NCBI GenBank assembly: GCA_963758205.1
Contig: CAVWUM010000001.1
Location: forward strand, 1-64,000
From: Owenweeksia sp963758205
GTDB lineage: Bacteria > Bacteroidota > Bacteroidia > Flavobacteriales > Schleiferiaceae
Direction: 5' to 3'
DNA: 64,000 nt
Shown: positions 32,729-40,976 of the stretch, one piece after another
Layout: every line of letters begins with the position of its first letter
Numbering within the stretch: position 1 is the stretch's first letter
Notes under the pieces: generated by a model
The model's database searches: none
Seen by the model: only the letters and a program-made list of their open reading frames with translations
Told to the model about the DNA's origin: nothing
Translations under genes and position numbers: made by a program

Positions 32729-33193
32729 TATAACGTTGTGTTTAAAAATTAGACAAATAGGGTTATAGAAGCGGCAAAGTACCTAAAGGAAATTTCTGAC
32801 TCAACAGCAAATTAGAGGTGTGTATATTCCTGTTCCTGGAGCATCGCCTGAATTAACAGGCTCTCCAAAATCATTAAACTGACTGGCCAATTGTAGGTAA
32901 CTTCTTAAAAATCAGTGATGGTCGCAGTTTTGATTATTCTGAAAGAATCAAATTTCAGCTATTACTTACAAAATCACAATCGACTACGACAGTGTTTTTA
33001 GAATATACTTGAAAAAGTGAGCGGTGAATTTTATTTAGTTAGCGGCAGGCTTTGTTATTTGAGATGTCATAAACCTCAATTTACCGTTGGTGTTGAAATT
33101 CATTAGTGGGTAAATACGGTGTTTTTATTTGGAGATAAAGTATATAAACCATTGTGAATTTCTGAAAATATCTATATTTGCCCTCCCAAAAAT
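32729..33193. other. Gene-free stretch upstream of the tRNA locus, with a possible coding remnant
   Basis: No full gene is visible. On the minus strand 32801-32911 encodes a protein-like string with no start codon (RSYLQLASQFNDFGEPVNSG, then DAPGTGIYTPLICC and a stop), which looks like the tail of a lost gene. The right end carries the promoter for the tRNA locus. Confidence 0.4.
33152..33180 (+). promoter_or_regulatory. Promoter of the tRNA-Ala locus
   Basis: TTG at 33152-33154 and TATATTTG at 33173-33180 with 18 bases between fit the Bacteroidota consensus. Transcription would begin near 33186, just ahead of the first tRNA-like copy. Confidence 0.55.
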
Positions 33194-33270
33194 GGGGGAT
33201 TAGCTCAGCTGGCTAGAGTGTCCCGCAAGTATGCGGGAAGGTCAACAGGGCAAAGTTCAACACAGTTCTT
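33194..33270 (+). pseudogene. Degenerate tRNA-Ala copy A
   Basis: The first 25 bases (GGGGGATTAGCTCAGCTGGC and on) are the same as in the intact tRNA at 33279. The anticodon arm is replaced by the palindrome TCCCGCAAGTATGCGGGA, which leaves no 7-base loop. The T arm and 3' acceptor strand are lost; the TTCAAC stretch that remains cannot close a stem. Not a working tRNA. Confidence 0.8.
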
Positions 33271-33278
33271 AATAAAAA

Positions 33279-33352
<74 letters not shown>

Positions 33353-33360
33353 CTTATTAC

Positions 33361-33387
33361 AAGCCTCGCATTAAGCGGGGCTTTGTT
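33361..33387 (+). terminator. Terminator after tRNA-Ala
   Basis: AAGCCTCGC pairs with GCGGGGCTT around ATTAA, followed by a short T-rich tail (TGTTATTT). An almost exact second copy is at 33703-33728. Confidence 0.8.
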
Positions 33388-33391
33388 ATTT

Positions 33392-33643
33392 ATGGTGGGA
33401 TATGTTTATGTACTCTACAGTCCGAAATGGGATCAATACTACCTTGGTTCCACAATAGATGTGGACGAAAGGTTAGTTCGACATAATACTGGCCGAAACA
33501 CATCAACAAAGGGTGGCGCACCCTGGCATCTCAAATATGTTGAAACCTTTGAGGATATAGTTCATGCCAGAAGGCGTGAGTTTCAGCTAAAGAAAAAGAA
33601 AAGCCGAAAGTATATAGAATGGCTGATTAGCTCAGCTGGCTAA
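33392..33643 (+). CDS. GIY-YIG nuclease family protein ending inside a tRNA copy
   Basis: 83 residues from the ATG at 33392. The frame is open further left but that part is tRNA. The fold motifs are clear: VGYVYVLYSPK (the GIY equivalent), YYLGSTIDV (YIG equivalent), Arg in ERLVRHNTG, and Glu in VHARRREFQLKKKK. This is the small single-domain type, like UvrC-N or YhbQ. The last codons and the TAA stop (EWLISSAG) lie in the first 23 bases of tRNA-like copy C. The gene begins only five bases after the tRNA terminator, leaving no room for its own promoter, so expression would need read-through. The arrangement suggests a homing-type element tied to tRNA-Ala. Confidence 0.85.
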   Translation: MVGYVYVLYSPKWDQYYLGSTIDVDERLVRHNTGRNTSTKGGAPWHLKYVETFEDIVHARRREFQLKKKKSRKYIEWLISSAG

Positions 33644-33695
33644 AGCGTCCCGAAAGCATTCGGGGAGGTCATCGGTTCGACTCCGATATTCTCCA
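33621..33695 (+). pseudogene. Degenerate tRNA-Ala copy C downstream of the GIY-YIG gene
   Basis: D arm, variable region, T arm and 3' acceptor strand are the same as in the intact tRNA. The 5' acceptor strand reads GGCTGAT, leaving two mismatches against ATTCTCC. The anticodon arm is replaced by the palindrome TCCCGAAAGCATTCGGGG, which forms a stem without a 7-base anticodon loop. Not expected to function. Its 5' end also encodes the GIY-YIG C-terminus. Confidence 0.8.
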
Positions 33696-33702
33696 CTTAC
33701 AA

Positions 33703-33728
33703 AAGCCTCGCATTAAGCGGGGCTTTTT
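33703..33728 (+). terminator. Duplicated terminator after tRNA-like copy C
   Basis: AAGCCTCGC/GCGGGGCTT with the same ATTAA loop as the terminator at 33361, then TTT. The copy shows that the duplicated unit includes tRNA plus terminator. Confidence 0.8.
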
Positions 33729-33825
33729 GGTTTTCACCTGAACGGGATTTTTGTCTTAATTACGGATAATAGCGTATTGAATATAGCTGTGCGTCAAGAG
33801 TTATTTGTACTCTAAATTATATCGT

Positions 33826-34296
33826 ATGAAAAGTCTATTTATAAGCCTATTAACTGCTGTTGTATTGGTTTCGTGTTCTAAAAATGATAAAGAGTCAACA
33901 CCAGTTACACCACCTTTAGCAAAGGGTGATATTACGTATGATCTTGACGGGGTAAATGAAAGCGGTGCGGGCGGAGCTTACAATTTTGCTGATACGGCCT
34001 ACTTTGTGAAACATGAAAGTGGTCAAAGTCAATTATCCATAAACTTTAATGATAACAAGGCTGGTAGCCTAAGTGTAGGCACTACCAATTTTGAAAAAGG
34101 AAAGGCTTTTATCAGCTTTTTTCCTGATTTTAATGCTGAACAGTATAGTTCCGTATCAGGCCAGGTTTCTATAGAAAAAATTGAGGGTTTGCTCATATCA
34201 GGAACATTTTCCGGAACATTGGCAAGGCAGAGTGACTCTAAATCCATTATGATTACCAATGGCAGGTTTAACCAGATTTGGGCTCCAAAAATTTAG
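33826..34296 (+). CDS. Small lipoprotein of unknown function
   Basis: 156 residues from the ATG at 33826, selected because it gives a normal lipoprotein signal (MKSLFISLLTAVVLVSC, lipobox VVSC-like LVSC). An in-frame TTG seven codons earlier is unlikely. The mature part is Gly/Ser-rich with beta-type alternation (QLSINFNDNKAGSLSVG, GTFSGTLARQSDSKSIMITNGRF), similar to the small Bacteroidota lipoproteins with a single beta-sandwich. It converges on the Bat operon with two bases between stops. I do not recognise a named family. Confidence 0.75.
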   Translation: MKSLFISLLTAVVLVSCSKNDKESTPVTPPLAKGDITYDLDGVNESGAGGAYNFADTAYFVKHESGQSQLSINFNDNKAGSLSVGTTNFEKGKAFISFFPDFNAEQYSSVSGQVSIEKIEGLLISGTFSGTLARQSDSKSIMITNGRFNQIWAPKI

Positions 34297-34298
34297 GA

Positions 34299-35042
34299 TT
34301 ATACCTCTACAAGGTCAGTAGACTCTATCCAGCCTACTTTGCCATCGGGCAGCTTTATCTTTTTCCAGCCCTCATAGTCTTCAGTTACTACAGCTGAGGT
34401 GCCTTCATGCAGAATAAAAACATCTTCAGCTTTATCGCTGGGGCCACTTTTTACGTAACTGCTGGTGGCTGTAATTACTGCCGGCCTGTTTTGGTGCAGG
34501 TAATTTTGGTGGCCATAAGCCAGGGAAATAGAAAGGACTCCAAGTATAAAAGCTGTTAAGGCAATTACAAATCCCGGACGCCTTACGGAGGTAAACAGGT
34601 ACATAAAGGTGCCTGCCAATAATAAAATTAGACTAACAATTGCTACTGCGGCCCACCCACCGGGCGTAAGGGCTTGTAAAATAGATAAATAAGCGGTGCG
34701 CACCAATGGCTGTCGTACCGTTTCAAAACGGTCAATAGCGCCTTCCCTGGCAATGCTCAGGTTTTGCTTTACATCATCATCATAGGGCGAAAGCTTAAGC
34801 GCACGCTCATAATACAAAATAGCCTTGGCCAGTTGATTACTCTTAAAATATGCATTACCCATATTGTAATACAGGGCCGTGCTTTCATATCCTTTTTCCA
34901 GTATTTGCTGATACTTTTCAAGGGCGGGGCGGTACTCTTTATTTTCATACAACTTATTACCCTCCTTAAAAGTAGTGACCATATCCTGGCTATAGCCAAA
35001 TGAAGCAACCAGGGTAAGCAGTATTAAAGCGAGCTTCTTCAT
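34299..35042 (-). CDS. batE: BatE-like TPR/SH3 protein
   Basis: 247 residues. Signal peptide (to about residue 19), two TPR units (FKEGNKLYENKEYRPALEKY; YYNMGNAYFKSNQLAKAILYYERAL), two membrane helices at about 120-165, and a C-terminal SH3-like domain (SSYVKSGPSDKAEDVFILHEGTSAVV, WKKIKLPDGKVGWI). This is the standard BatE layout. It is the last gene of the Bat operon, overlapping batD by four bases. Bat proteins form an envelope complex with the MoxR ATPase; they are linked to oxidative or aerotolerance stress, although the mechanism is not settled. Confidence 0.85.
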   Translation of the reverse strand: MKKLALILLTLVASFGYSQDMVTTFKEGNKLYENKEYRPALEKYQQILEKGYESTALYYNMGNAYFKSNQLAKAILYYERALKLSPYDDDVKQNLSIAREGAIDRFETVRQPLVRTAYLSILQALTPGGWAAVAIVSLILLLAGTFMYLFTSVRRPGFVIALTAFILGVLSISLAYGHQNYLHQNRPAVITATSSYVKSGPSDKAEDVFILHEGTSAVVTEDYEGWKKIKLPDGKVGWIESTDLVEV

Positions 35043-36805
35043 ACTTCCTTATCAATTTGGGTAATTAATAGTGCTGTTTCTTCATAATCACGGGCAGTAT
35101 CAAAACTGGCAGTAGAGGTAAACCTCGCCATTTCTGCACGGTTCATCATTTCCATAAGCCTCATGTTGGTTTCCGCATTCAGGCCTCTTTCGCTCAAGGT
35201 TTCTTCTATCAGCTCTTTGGTAAGCTTGCTGTTTGGTATGCTGAATTTATCCGAGAAATACCCCCATAAGGCCGAGGTAAGCGCCAGGTAAAATGCTTCC
35301 TTGTTGTTTTTATCCAACTCTTTTTTGGCTTTCGCCAGATGTTTACGGGCAAGTTTACTGGCCTTAATACTTCGTTCGGCCCTGTAGTCGCGCTGGCGGT
35401 TATACACTAAAAAGAAGTAGCCCAGCATCCCCGCAAATAGAAGTCCGCTACTTCCAGCAATAACATAAAAGGTAGAGCTGTCTAAAAAGCTTTCACCTTT
35501 TTTGGTAAAACGGCCTGCATCAGTTTTAATAAACAGAATATCTCTTCCAATAAATCCCACTTTTTCCGTTTCGGCTGCTACCATTCCATTTTCCCCGGCA
35601 GGTTGAGCAGCACCTCCGGTAACGGTAATCTGTAACTCGTCACTGGTTATGGTTTGATAGCGCTCGCGCTGCGGGTCAAAATAGCTAAAGGTTAGGGGTG
35701 GAATTTTATAGGTGCCGCCATACCGCGGTATCAGCAGGTATTCATAGGTTTTTGAGCCGCTCATACCACCACTATTTACCTGTAGCCGATCCTTCACTTC
35801 CGGGTCATATACCTCAAAAGCATTGGGTACAACAGGTTTTGGTGCTTCTATCAGCTTAATGTTTCCGGAGCCGCTTAGGGTTACTTTCAGGGTAACTGAC
35901 TCGGAGGCACTAAGCTCATTACGACTTACCTCCACTTCAAACTTGTAATTACCTACTGCACCATCAAAGCCCGTGGGCTTATTTGCTTCGGGTAACGGTT
36001 TTACATTAATAGGTGGAAAGTTGGCGATGCTATTCTGGTTAATAGTTTGTGCTACACGCTGGCCAAAAATATTGCGCTGGTTAGTTGCTACCTGGGTTGG
36101 GATGGTAAGTTCCATATTGCCCGGTCTCAGCACTCCGCTTTTTTGTGGAATGAGCACCTTTTGACCAATAATGGCAGTTTTAAAACTTTGACCGTTATAG
36201 ATTTCAGTCTCCGCTCCTTTGGCCTTTACATCAATATCGGTTTTATAAAAACCAGCATAGTCCGGTGCCTCCTGTAGGCTGGGGGTGTTAATATTAGTAT
36301 TAAAATAAAGTTTATCCGTAGCTACAATCGGCTCACCAACATAGGCGGAAGATTTATTTACATAGATTTTTACAAAGGCACTGCGGGCGGCAATGGAGTA
36401 GGGGTCGTTTGGGTCATTAGCCCTCGGGCTTTTTTCAGTGACTTTTATCGAAATTGAGTTGGAACTGTACTGCTGGCCATCAACTTCAACACTGGCGGGG
36501 CCAATGGTAAGTGTACCGGTTTGCGTTGCCCGCAATACATAGGTAAATGAAAGTTTTACACTTCCACGGCCATTTATATATTGGCTTTCCACATAGCGGC
36601 TCGGCCCTTGCTCTATCCTGAATCCCGAAAAGGAAGGAGCCTTAAAATTATTGGCATTGGCATTAACCGTAAACTGAACCTTAAAGGCTTCATTACGGCC
36701 AACCTCGGTATGGCTGGCATCGGCTGTAAAGCTTATTTGCGCCCCGGCCCAGGTGCTTATGCCCGCTAGCAATACCGTAAGTAGATGTTTTAGCAATCGG
36801 CTCAT
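35039..36805 (-). CDS. batD: BatD family protein
   Basis: 588 residues with signal peptide (GISTWAGAQ), four or so beta-sandwich domains (for example VGEPIVATDKLYFNTN, SVTLKVTLSGSGNIKLIEAP, GGTYKIPPLTFSYFDPQ), a transmembrane helix near 450-470 (FYVIAGSSGLLFAGMLGYFFLV) and a cytoplasmic helical tail. The periplasmic beta region is the BatD hallmark. It sits between the acidic BatC-like gene (one-base gap) and batE (four-base overlap), in the usual Bat order. Confidence 0.92.
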   Translation of the reverse strand: MSRLLKHLLTVLLAGISTWAGAQISFTADASHTEVGRNEAFKVQFTVNANANNFKAPSFSGFRIEQGPSRYVESQYINGRGSVKLSFTYVLRATQTGTLTIGPASVEVDGQQYSSNSISIKVTEKSPRANDPNDPYSIAARSAFVKIYVNKSSAYVGEPIVATDKLYFNTNINTPSLQEAPDYAGFYKTDIDVKAKGAETEIYNGQSFKTAIIGQKVLIPQKSGVLRPGNMELTIPTQVATNQRNIFGQRVAQTINQNSIANFPPINVKPLPEANKPTGFDGAVGNYKFEVEVSRNELSASESVTLKVTLSGSGNIKLIEAPKPVVPNAFEVYDPEVKDRLQVNSGGMSGSKTYEYLLIPRYGGTYKIPPLTFSYFDPQRERYQTITSDELQITVTGGAAQPAGENGMVAAETEKVGFIGRDILFIKTDAGRFTKKGESFLDSSTFYVIAGSSGLLFAGMLGYFFLVYNRQRDYRAERSIKASKLARKHLAKAKKELDKNNKEAFYLALTSALWGYFSDKFSIPNSKLTKELIEETLSERGLNAETNMRLMEMMNRAEMARFTSTASFDTARDYEETALLITQIDKEV

Positions 36806-36806
36806 A

Positions 36807-37391
36807 CTACCAGTCTTTTTCGGTATTTACAGGTTTCCCCTTTATCTTCTTCTCATTTATTTTTTTCTGCACTTCCTGCTCCTCTTTGCTTAGTGCTTCC
36901 AGCAATCGCTCGGCATCATCACGAGAGATTTGCCCGGGTTTGGCTTTTGGCTTTTTGTCCTGTTCCTTCTCATTACCATCACTGTTATCCGGGTTTTCGT
37001 TTTCATCCTTATTTTCATCGGGCTTGTCCTTATCCTCCTGGTTTTCGTCAGGCTGATTTTCCTTGTCTTCCTTATTCTCCTCGCCCTTATCCTGCTCGTC
37101 TTTATTTTCTTTGTCCTGCTTATCCTGGTTCTCTTTATTCTGTTGCTGGTTTTGCTTATCCTGCTCCTGTTCCTCTTTTATTTTTTCCAATAGTTTGGTA
37201 AGCTTTGGGTCATTAGGATATTGCAACAGAGCATTACTCACAATCTGCTTAGCCAGCTCCTTGCTTCCCGAAATGTATTCCTTTGCCCCAGCATTAAAGG
37301 CATCATTAGCGCTTTGGGCAGAACCAAAAAAGGCCATTATGCACAGCAGCAGAGTTAAAATTGCTTTTCTATTAATTGATTTCCACCACAT
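36807..37391 (-). CDS. Bat operon low-complexity acidic protein (second BatC-like protein)
   Basis: 194 residues: signal peptide (LTLLLCIMAFFGSAQS), a TPR-like half repeat (DAFNAGAKEYISGSKELAKQIV), then about 80 residues almost entirely of Lys, Glu, Asp, Asn and Gln (about 75-155). It ends with a conserved-looking helix GQISRDDAERLLEALSKEEQEVQKKI. That end motif is found at the C-terminus of BatC in other Bacteroidota, so here BatC appears divided into a TPR protein and this protein. Starts inside the TPR gene (20-base overlap). The low-complexity part is likely disordered in the periplasm. Confidence 0.8.
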   Translation of the reverse strand: MWWKSINRKAILTLLLCIMAFFGSAQSANDAFNAGAKEYISGSKELAKQIVSNALLQYPNDPKLTKLLEKIKEEQEQDKQNQQQNKENQDKQDKENKDEQDKGEENKEDKENQPDENQEDKDKPDENKDENENPDNSDGNEKEQDKKPKAKPGQISRDDAERLLEALSKEEQEVQKKINEKKIKGKPVNTEKDW

Positions 37392-38019
37392 CTTTCAACT
37401 TCTTAATAAAATCATTGTAATAGGCAACAGTCTCATCTTTTTGAAGGCCCTCCTGCATTAATTGGTAAGCCGTGGCAAAGTCAAAATTCTTTACCAGTAT
37501 ATCGCATTTTGCCTTCAGCTGTTTGGCAAATTCACTAGGTTCAATATTTTTCTTTTCCTGATTCTGCTTTTGTTGTTGCTGCTGTTGCTGTTTTTTTTGA
37601 ATTGCCTTTAGCGTGTAGGCCAGGTTTTGTCGGGTTTCATTATCCTTAGGATTTAGCATAAGGCTTTTTTTATAAGCCTCCACTGCCGGTTGAAGCTTTT
37701 CCTGCCTTACCAGGGTGTTGCCCAAATTATGCAACGCCTTTGCTTTAAGTTCCTTATCCTCGGTTTTGGCAATTACCTTACTGAACTGAGTTGCAGCCTC
37801 TTCATACCGCTCCTGCTTATACAGGGCATCGCCAAGGTTAAACTCAGCCCTTATGGGCTCTTTTTTTTCAGCCTCCAGCGCCTTGCGGTAATTGATTTCC
37901 GCTTCGTCATAATTCTTTTCCTTATACAGCTTGTTGCCCTGCTTAAGGCTTTCATTAGCCGATTGGGCAAGTACGGTAAGCTGCATCAACATTAAAATAA
38001 GGCTAAGCGCTTTTTTCAT
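37372..38019 (-). CDS. batC: BatC-like TPR protein
   Basis: 215 residues from the ATG at 38019. The frame is open further upstream but those codons overlap batB and lack a signal peptide. Signal peptide MKKALSLILMLMQLTVLAQS, then three TPR units (GNKLYKEKNYDEAEINYRKAL; NLGDALYKQERYEEAATQF; ALHNLGNTLVRQEKLQPAVEAY), a Gln-rich stretch (KKQQQQQQQK) and a helical C-terminus. It overlaps batB by 17 bases. Role: periplasmic scaffold of the Bat complex, by family. Confidence 0.87.
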   Translation of the reverse strand: MKKALSLILMLMQLTVLAQSANESLKQGNKLYKEKNYDEAEINYRKALEAEKKEPIRAEFNLGDALYKQERYEEAATQFSKVIAKTEDKELKAKALHNLGNTLVRQEKLQPAVEAYKKSLMLNPKDNETRQNLAYTLKAIQKKQQQQQQQKQNQEKKNIEPSEFAKQLKAKCDILVKNFDFATAYQLMQEGLQKDETVAYYNDFIKKLKDVVEIN

Positions 38020-39049
38020 CGTCAAATAATCTAAGGCGTTTAAACCATTGTGTTTTTCTTTCCAATATAAAAGTATCGAGCACCAGCAACAATATAGCCA
38101 ACCCCAAAAACCATTGAAACTGATCCTCATAATCCGAAAATACCTGAGATTCAAATTCCTTTTTCTCCATTTGCTCAATGGTTTCAATAATAGAGTTTAC
38201 GGCATCGCGGGTAATTTTTCCATTAATATATCCGCCATTAGTGGCAATAGCTATTTGCTTCAGGTTGCTGCTATTAAGGCGAGAAACCACTATTTCATTA
38301 TTCCGGTTTCGCTTAAAGCCAACATTTACGCCTCCTCTTATGTCAGGTATCGGGGCACCTTTTTCGGTACCAATACCCACGGTATAAATTTTAATGCCCA
38401 GCTCCGCAGCCTGTTTGGCAGCTTCTTCAAATCCTTCTTCATGATCCTCACCATCAGATAAAATAACCACTATGCGGTTTTGCTGGGTTTCATCATCAAA
38501 ATATCGGGTGGCGAGATTAATAGCATCTGCAATGGCTGTACCCTGCGAAGGGATAATTTCGGTATCCACCGTTTGTAAAAACAGGCGGGCCGCGCCATAA
38601 TCAGTAGTAATGGGCAATTGCGGATAAGCCTGGGCGGCATAAATTATTATACCTACACGATCGCTTACCATGCGGTCAAGTGTACGGCTGATAATTTGTT
38701 TGGCCTTAGTGATCCTGTCCGGACGGGCATCTTCGGCCAGCATACTTTTACTCACATCCAGGGCAAAAACCACATCTATACCCTCCCGCTTGGCGGTTTC
38801 AAGGCTCGAGCCGATTTTTGGGTTTACAAGCCCAACGGCAATGCATGCAATTATTAATAGTGACAAAATCAGTTTCAACACTGATTTTACACCGCTTCTT
38901 TCTGGCGCCAGCTTTTCTAGCAGCTCGGCATCGCCAAACCTCTTCCTGGCCCGCCTTTTCCATATTTGCAAAAGCAGGTAAACCACCACCACTACGGGGA
39001 TGAGTGCCAGCAAGTAGAAATAATATGGATGATCTAACTCGTACATCAA
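38003..39049 (-). CDS. batB: BatB, von Willebrand factor A domain protein
   Basis: 348 residues: two N-terminal membrane helices (YYFYLLALIPVVVVVYLLLQIW and a second at about 55-75), a VWA domain with MIDAS residues (ALDVSKSMLAED, GTAIADAINLA, VILSDGEDHEEG) and a C-terminal helix (FQWFLGLAILLLVLDTFI). The layout is that of BatA/BatB inner-membrane proteins whose metal-binding VWA domain faces the periplasm. It overlaps batA by four bases. Confidence 0.95.
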   Translation of the reverse strand: MMYELDHPYYFYLLALIPVVVVVYLLLQIWKRRARKRFGDAELLEKLAPERSGVKSVLKLILSLLIIACIAVGLVNPKIGSSLETAKREGIDVVFALDVSKSMLAEDARPDRITKAKQIISRTLDRMVSDRVGIIIYAAQAYPQLPITTDYGAARLFLQTVDTEIIPSQGTAIADAINLATRYFDDETQQNRIVVILSDGEDHEEGFEEAAKQAAELGIKIYTVGIGTEKGAPIPDIRGGVNVGFKRNRNNEIVVSRLNSSNLKQIAIATNGGYINGKITRDAVNSIIETIEQMEKKEFESQVFSDYEDQFQWFLGLAILLLVLDTFILERKTQWFKRLRLFDDEKSA

Positions 39050-40047
39050 ATAAAACTTCTATAAAGTGTAAAACGCAGTAATAGCTCCAGTCCAAAAAGT
39101 ATAAAGGCGATTAGCGCAAAATTTTCAAATTTCTCATCGTAGGAGTAAAACTTCAGTTCCTTCAACTTGGTTTTTTCCAGCTTGTCAATTTCGCCATATA
39201 TGGCACCGAGTGATTCATTATCGGTAGCCCTGAAATATTGCCCGCCTGTTTCATTAGCTATCTGCTTCAGCAATTCTTCATCAATAGTTACCTGGGCCGG
39301 TGCAAACTGCAAATCGCCAAAAACATCTCTGCCCACAGGCACTAAAGCAGTACCGCGTGTGCCCACACCAATGGTGTACACTCTTATTTTAAACTCTTTG
39401 GCCAGTTGAGTGGCGGTAAGCGGGTCAATCTGTCCCGCATTATTCTCACCATCCGTAAGTATGATTATCACTTTACTCTTGGCCTTACTTTTTTTAAGGC
39501 GGTTTACGCCTGTAGCCAACCCACTGCCAATGGCCGTACCATCGTTCAGCAGTCCAAATTTCAGGTCTTTCAACCCATTCATTATTATCTGATGATCACT
39601 GGTGAGGGGAGTTTGTGTGAAAGCCTCTCCGGCATACACTACCAATCCCAGGCGGTCATCCGGCCTTTTTTCCACAAAATCGGATGCAACTTTTTTGGTA
39701 GCTTCCAGCCGGTTAGGGCTCAAGTCCTTGGCCAGCATACTACTGGAAACATCTACCGCCATTACTATATCAATACCTTCGGCCGCGCGGGTTTTCGAGT
39801 TTTCTTCGGTAGTACGCGGCCTGGCTATGGCTACAATCAGCAGGGCAATGGCCGATAGTCTTAACAATTGTAAAATGGGCCTCAATTTGGCCAGCCAGTT
39901 ATTGCCGCTTGCAGCAAGCATTTCCGCACCCGGAAATTTTAACTCAGGGCTTTGCCCCTGGCGCTTATACCACTGCCAGAAAATTAAAACCGGCAACACT
40001 AGCAGCAGCCATAAAAACTCCGGATTTTCAAATTTATAGTTCAGCAT
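39046..40047 (-). CDS. batA: BatA, von Willebrand factor A domain protein
   Basis: 333 residues: N-terminal helices (EFLWLLLVLPVLIFWQWY; ILQLLRLSAIALLIVAIA), VWA domain with MIDAS motifs AVDVSSSMLAKD, GTAIGSGLATGV and IILTDGENNAG, and a C-terminal helix. Paralogue of the downstream BatB. The start overlaps the stop of the preceding gene by one base (TAATG) and the stop overlaps batB by four, so the operon is tightly coupled. Confidence 0.95.
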   Translation of the reverse strand: MLNYKFENPEFLWLLLVLPVLIFWQWYKRQGQSPELKFPGAEMLAASGNNWLAKLRPILQLLRLSAIALLIVAIARPRTTEENSKTRAAEGIDIVMAVDVSSSMLAKDLSPNRLEATKKVASDFVEKRPDDRLGLVVYAGEAFTQTPLTSDHQIIMNGLKDLKFGLLNDGTAIGSGLATGVNRLKKSKAKSKVIIILTDGENNAGQIDPLTATQLAKEFKIRVYTIGVGTRGTALVPVGRDVFGDLQFAPAQVTIDEELLKQIANETGGQYFRATDNESLGAIYGEIDKLEKTKLKELKFYSYDEKFENFALIAFILFGLELLLRFTLYRSFI

Positions 40048-40976
40048 TACTTAACCTCCGGTTGTTCTTTTTTAGTTTCCTTATTTGCCTCTGCGGGGCG
40101 GGTATATTCCAAAAAGGCTTTTACAGTGTGCATAGCCGCTTCATGCTCCTCCCGTCCTGGTTGTTTTTTGGCATATTTAACCATGGCACTTAGGCGGAAT
40201 AGTTCGGCTGACCTGCGGTTCAAATCTTCAGGTAATCCGAGGCCATTCATTTTCTGGATTACTTCATCTGCGGTACTTTCCATGGCATTAATGCGCATTT
40301 GCCTTTCCATATAAAGTCTTACCACATCTGTAATTCTGGAATAGTATTCCTTTACTTTTCCGGCTTGCCACAGTTGTTCTTTTTCTATTTCCTGTAATTG
40401 CCACATGGCAAACTCATAAGGCGTAAGTTTTTGTTCCGGAGTAAGCTTTTCCTGCTTCTGCCTGTTTTTCAGCCATTGTATAAAAACTATAATACCGATA
40501 ACAATCAGCACAGCCCCGAGTATCCAGAGCAAGATGGGCAGCCAGTCAAAAGGAGCTTCAAGGGGTTCTTTAATATCATAAATATCCTGCTCAGGCTGTA
40601 GTTGCGGCATACCTACTTCAATAGCAATAGCCGGGGCCGAAAGCCTTTTTCCACTTAGTAGTAGCTCCATTGGAGGGAAGGCTACATAGCCACTATCAAA
40701 AGATGTTATCGTTAACTTTTGGGTAAGCTCCAGGTTTTCACCTGATGTAGTAGTGTCCAGCTTTCCCTGTTCCACCAGTTCAAGCCCTTTTACCGTATCT
40801 GCGTAAACAGGCCATGTAAACTGAGCACCCTGTGGAAGATTTGCTTTTAGTTTTACCACTATTTGCTCACCAATAAGTATGCGGTTAGTATCAGCGCTGG
40901 AGGTAAATGTGGCCGACTGCCCGTAAAGCAAGGCACTCTGAATAATCAGTAAGCAGCTAGCAATCAGTTTTTTCAT
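40047..40976 (-). CDS. Bat operon membrane protein with N-terminal beta domain (DUF4381-like)
   Basis: 309 residues: signal peptide (LIASCLLIIQSALLYGQS), a beta domain resembling one BatD unit (RILIGEQIVVKLKANLPQGAQFTWP), a transmembrane helix at about 150-170 (LPILLWILGAVLIVIGIIVFIQWL) and a cytoplasmic helical part (TPYEFAMWQLQEIEKEQLWQAG, YYSRITDVVRLYMERQM). This gene type regularly stands between the DUF58 and batA genes in Bacteroidota. Function within the complex is unknown. Confidence 0.85.
   Translation of the reverse strand: MKKLIASCLLIIQSALLYGQSATFTSSADTNRILIGEQIVVKLKANLPQGAQFTWPVYADTVKGLELVEQGKLDTTTSGENLELTQKLTITSFDSGYVAFPPMELLLSGKRLSAPAIAIEVGMPQLQPEQDIYDIKEPLEAPFDWLPILLWILGAVLIVIGIIVFIQWLKNRQKQEKLTPEQKLTPYEFAMWQLQEIEKEQLWQAGKVKEYYSRITDVVRLYMERQMRINAMESTADEVIQKMNGLGLPEDLNRRSAELFRLSAMVKYAKKQPGREEHEAAMHTVKAFLEYTRPAEANKETKKEQPEVK

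Noticed and set aside
36930..37201. Long hydrophobic plus-strand reading frames opposite the acidic Bat gene
   Set aside because: They are the antisense shadow of a Lys/Glu/Asp/Gln low-complexity region; the minus-strand gene has signal peptide, operon overlap and family motif.
38020..38187. N-terminal extension of the BatC-like frame
   Set aside because: It overlaps batB almost fully and hides a good signal peptide that begins at 38019.
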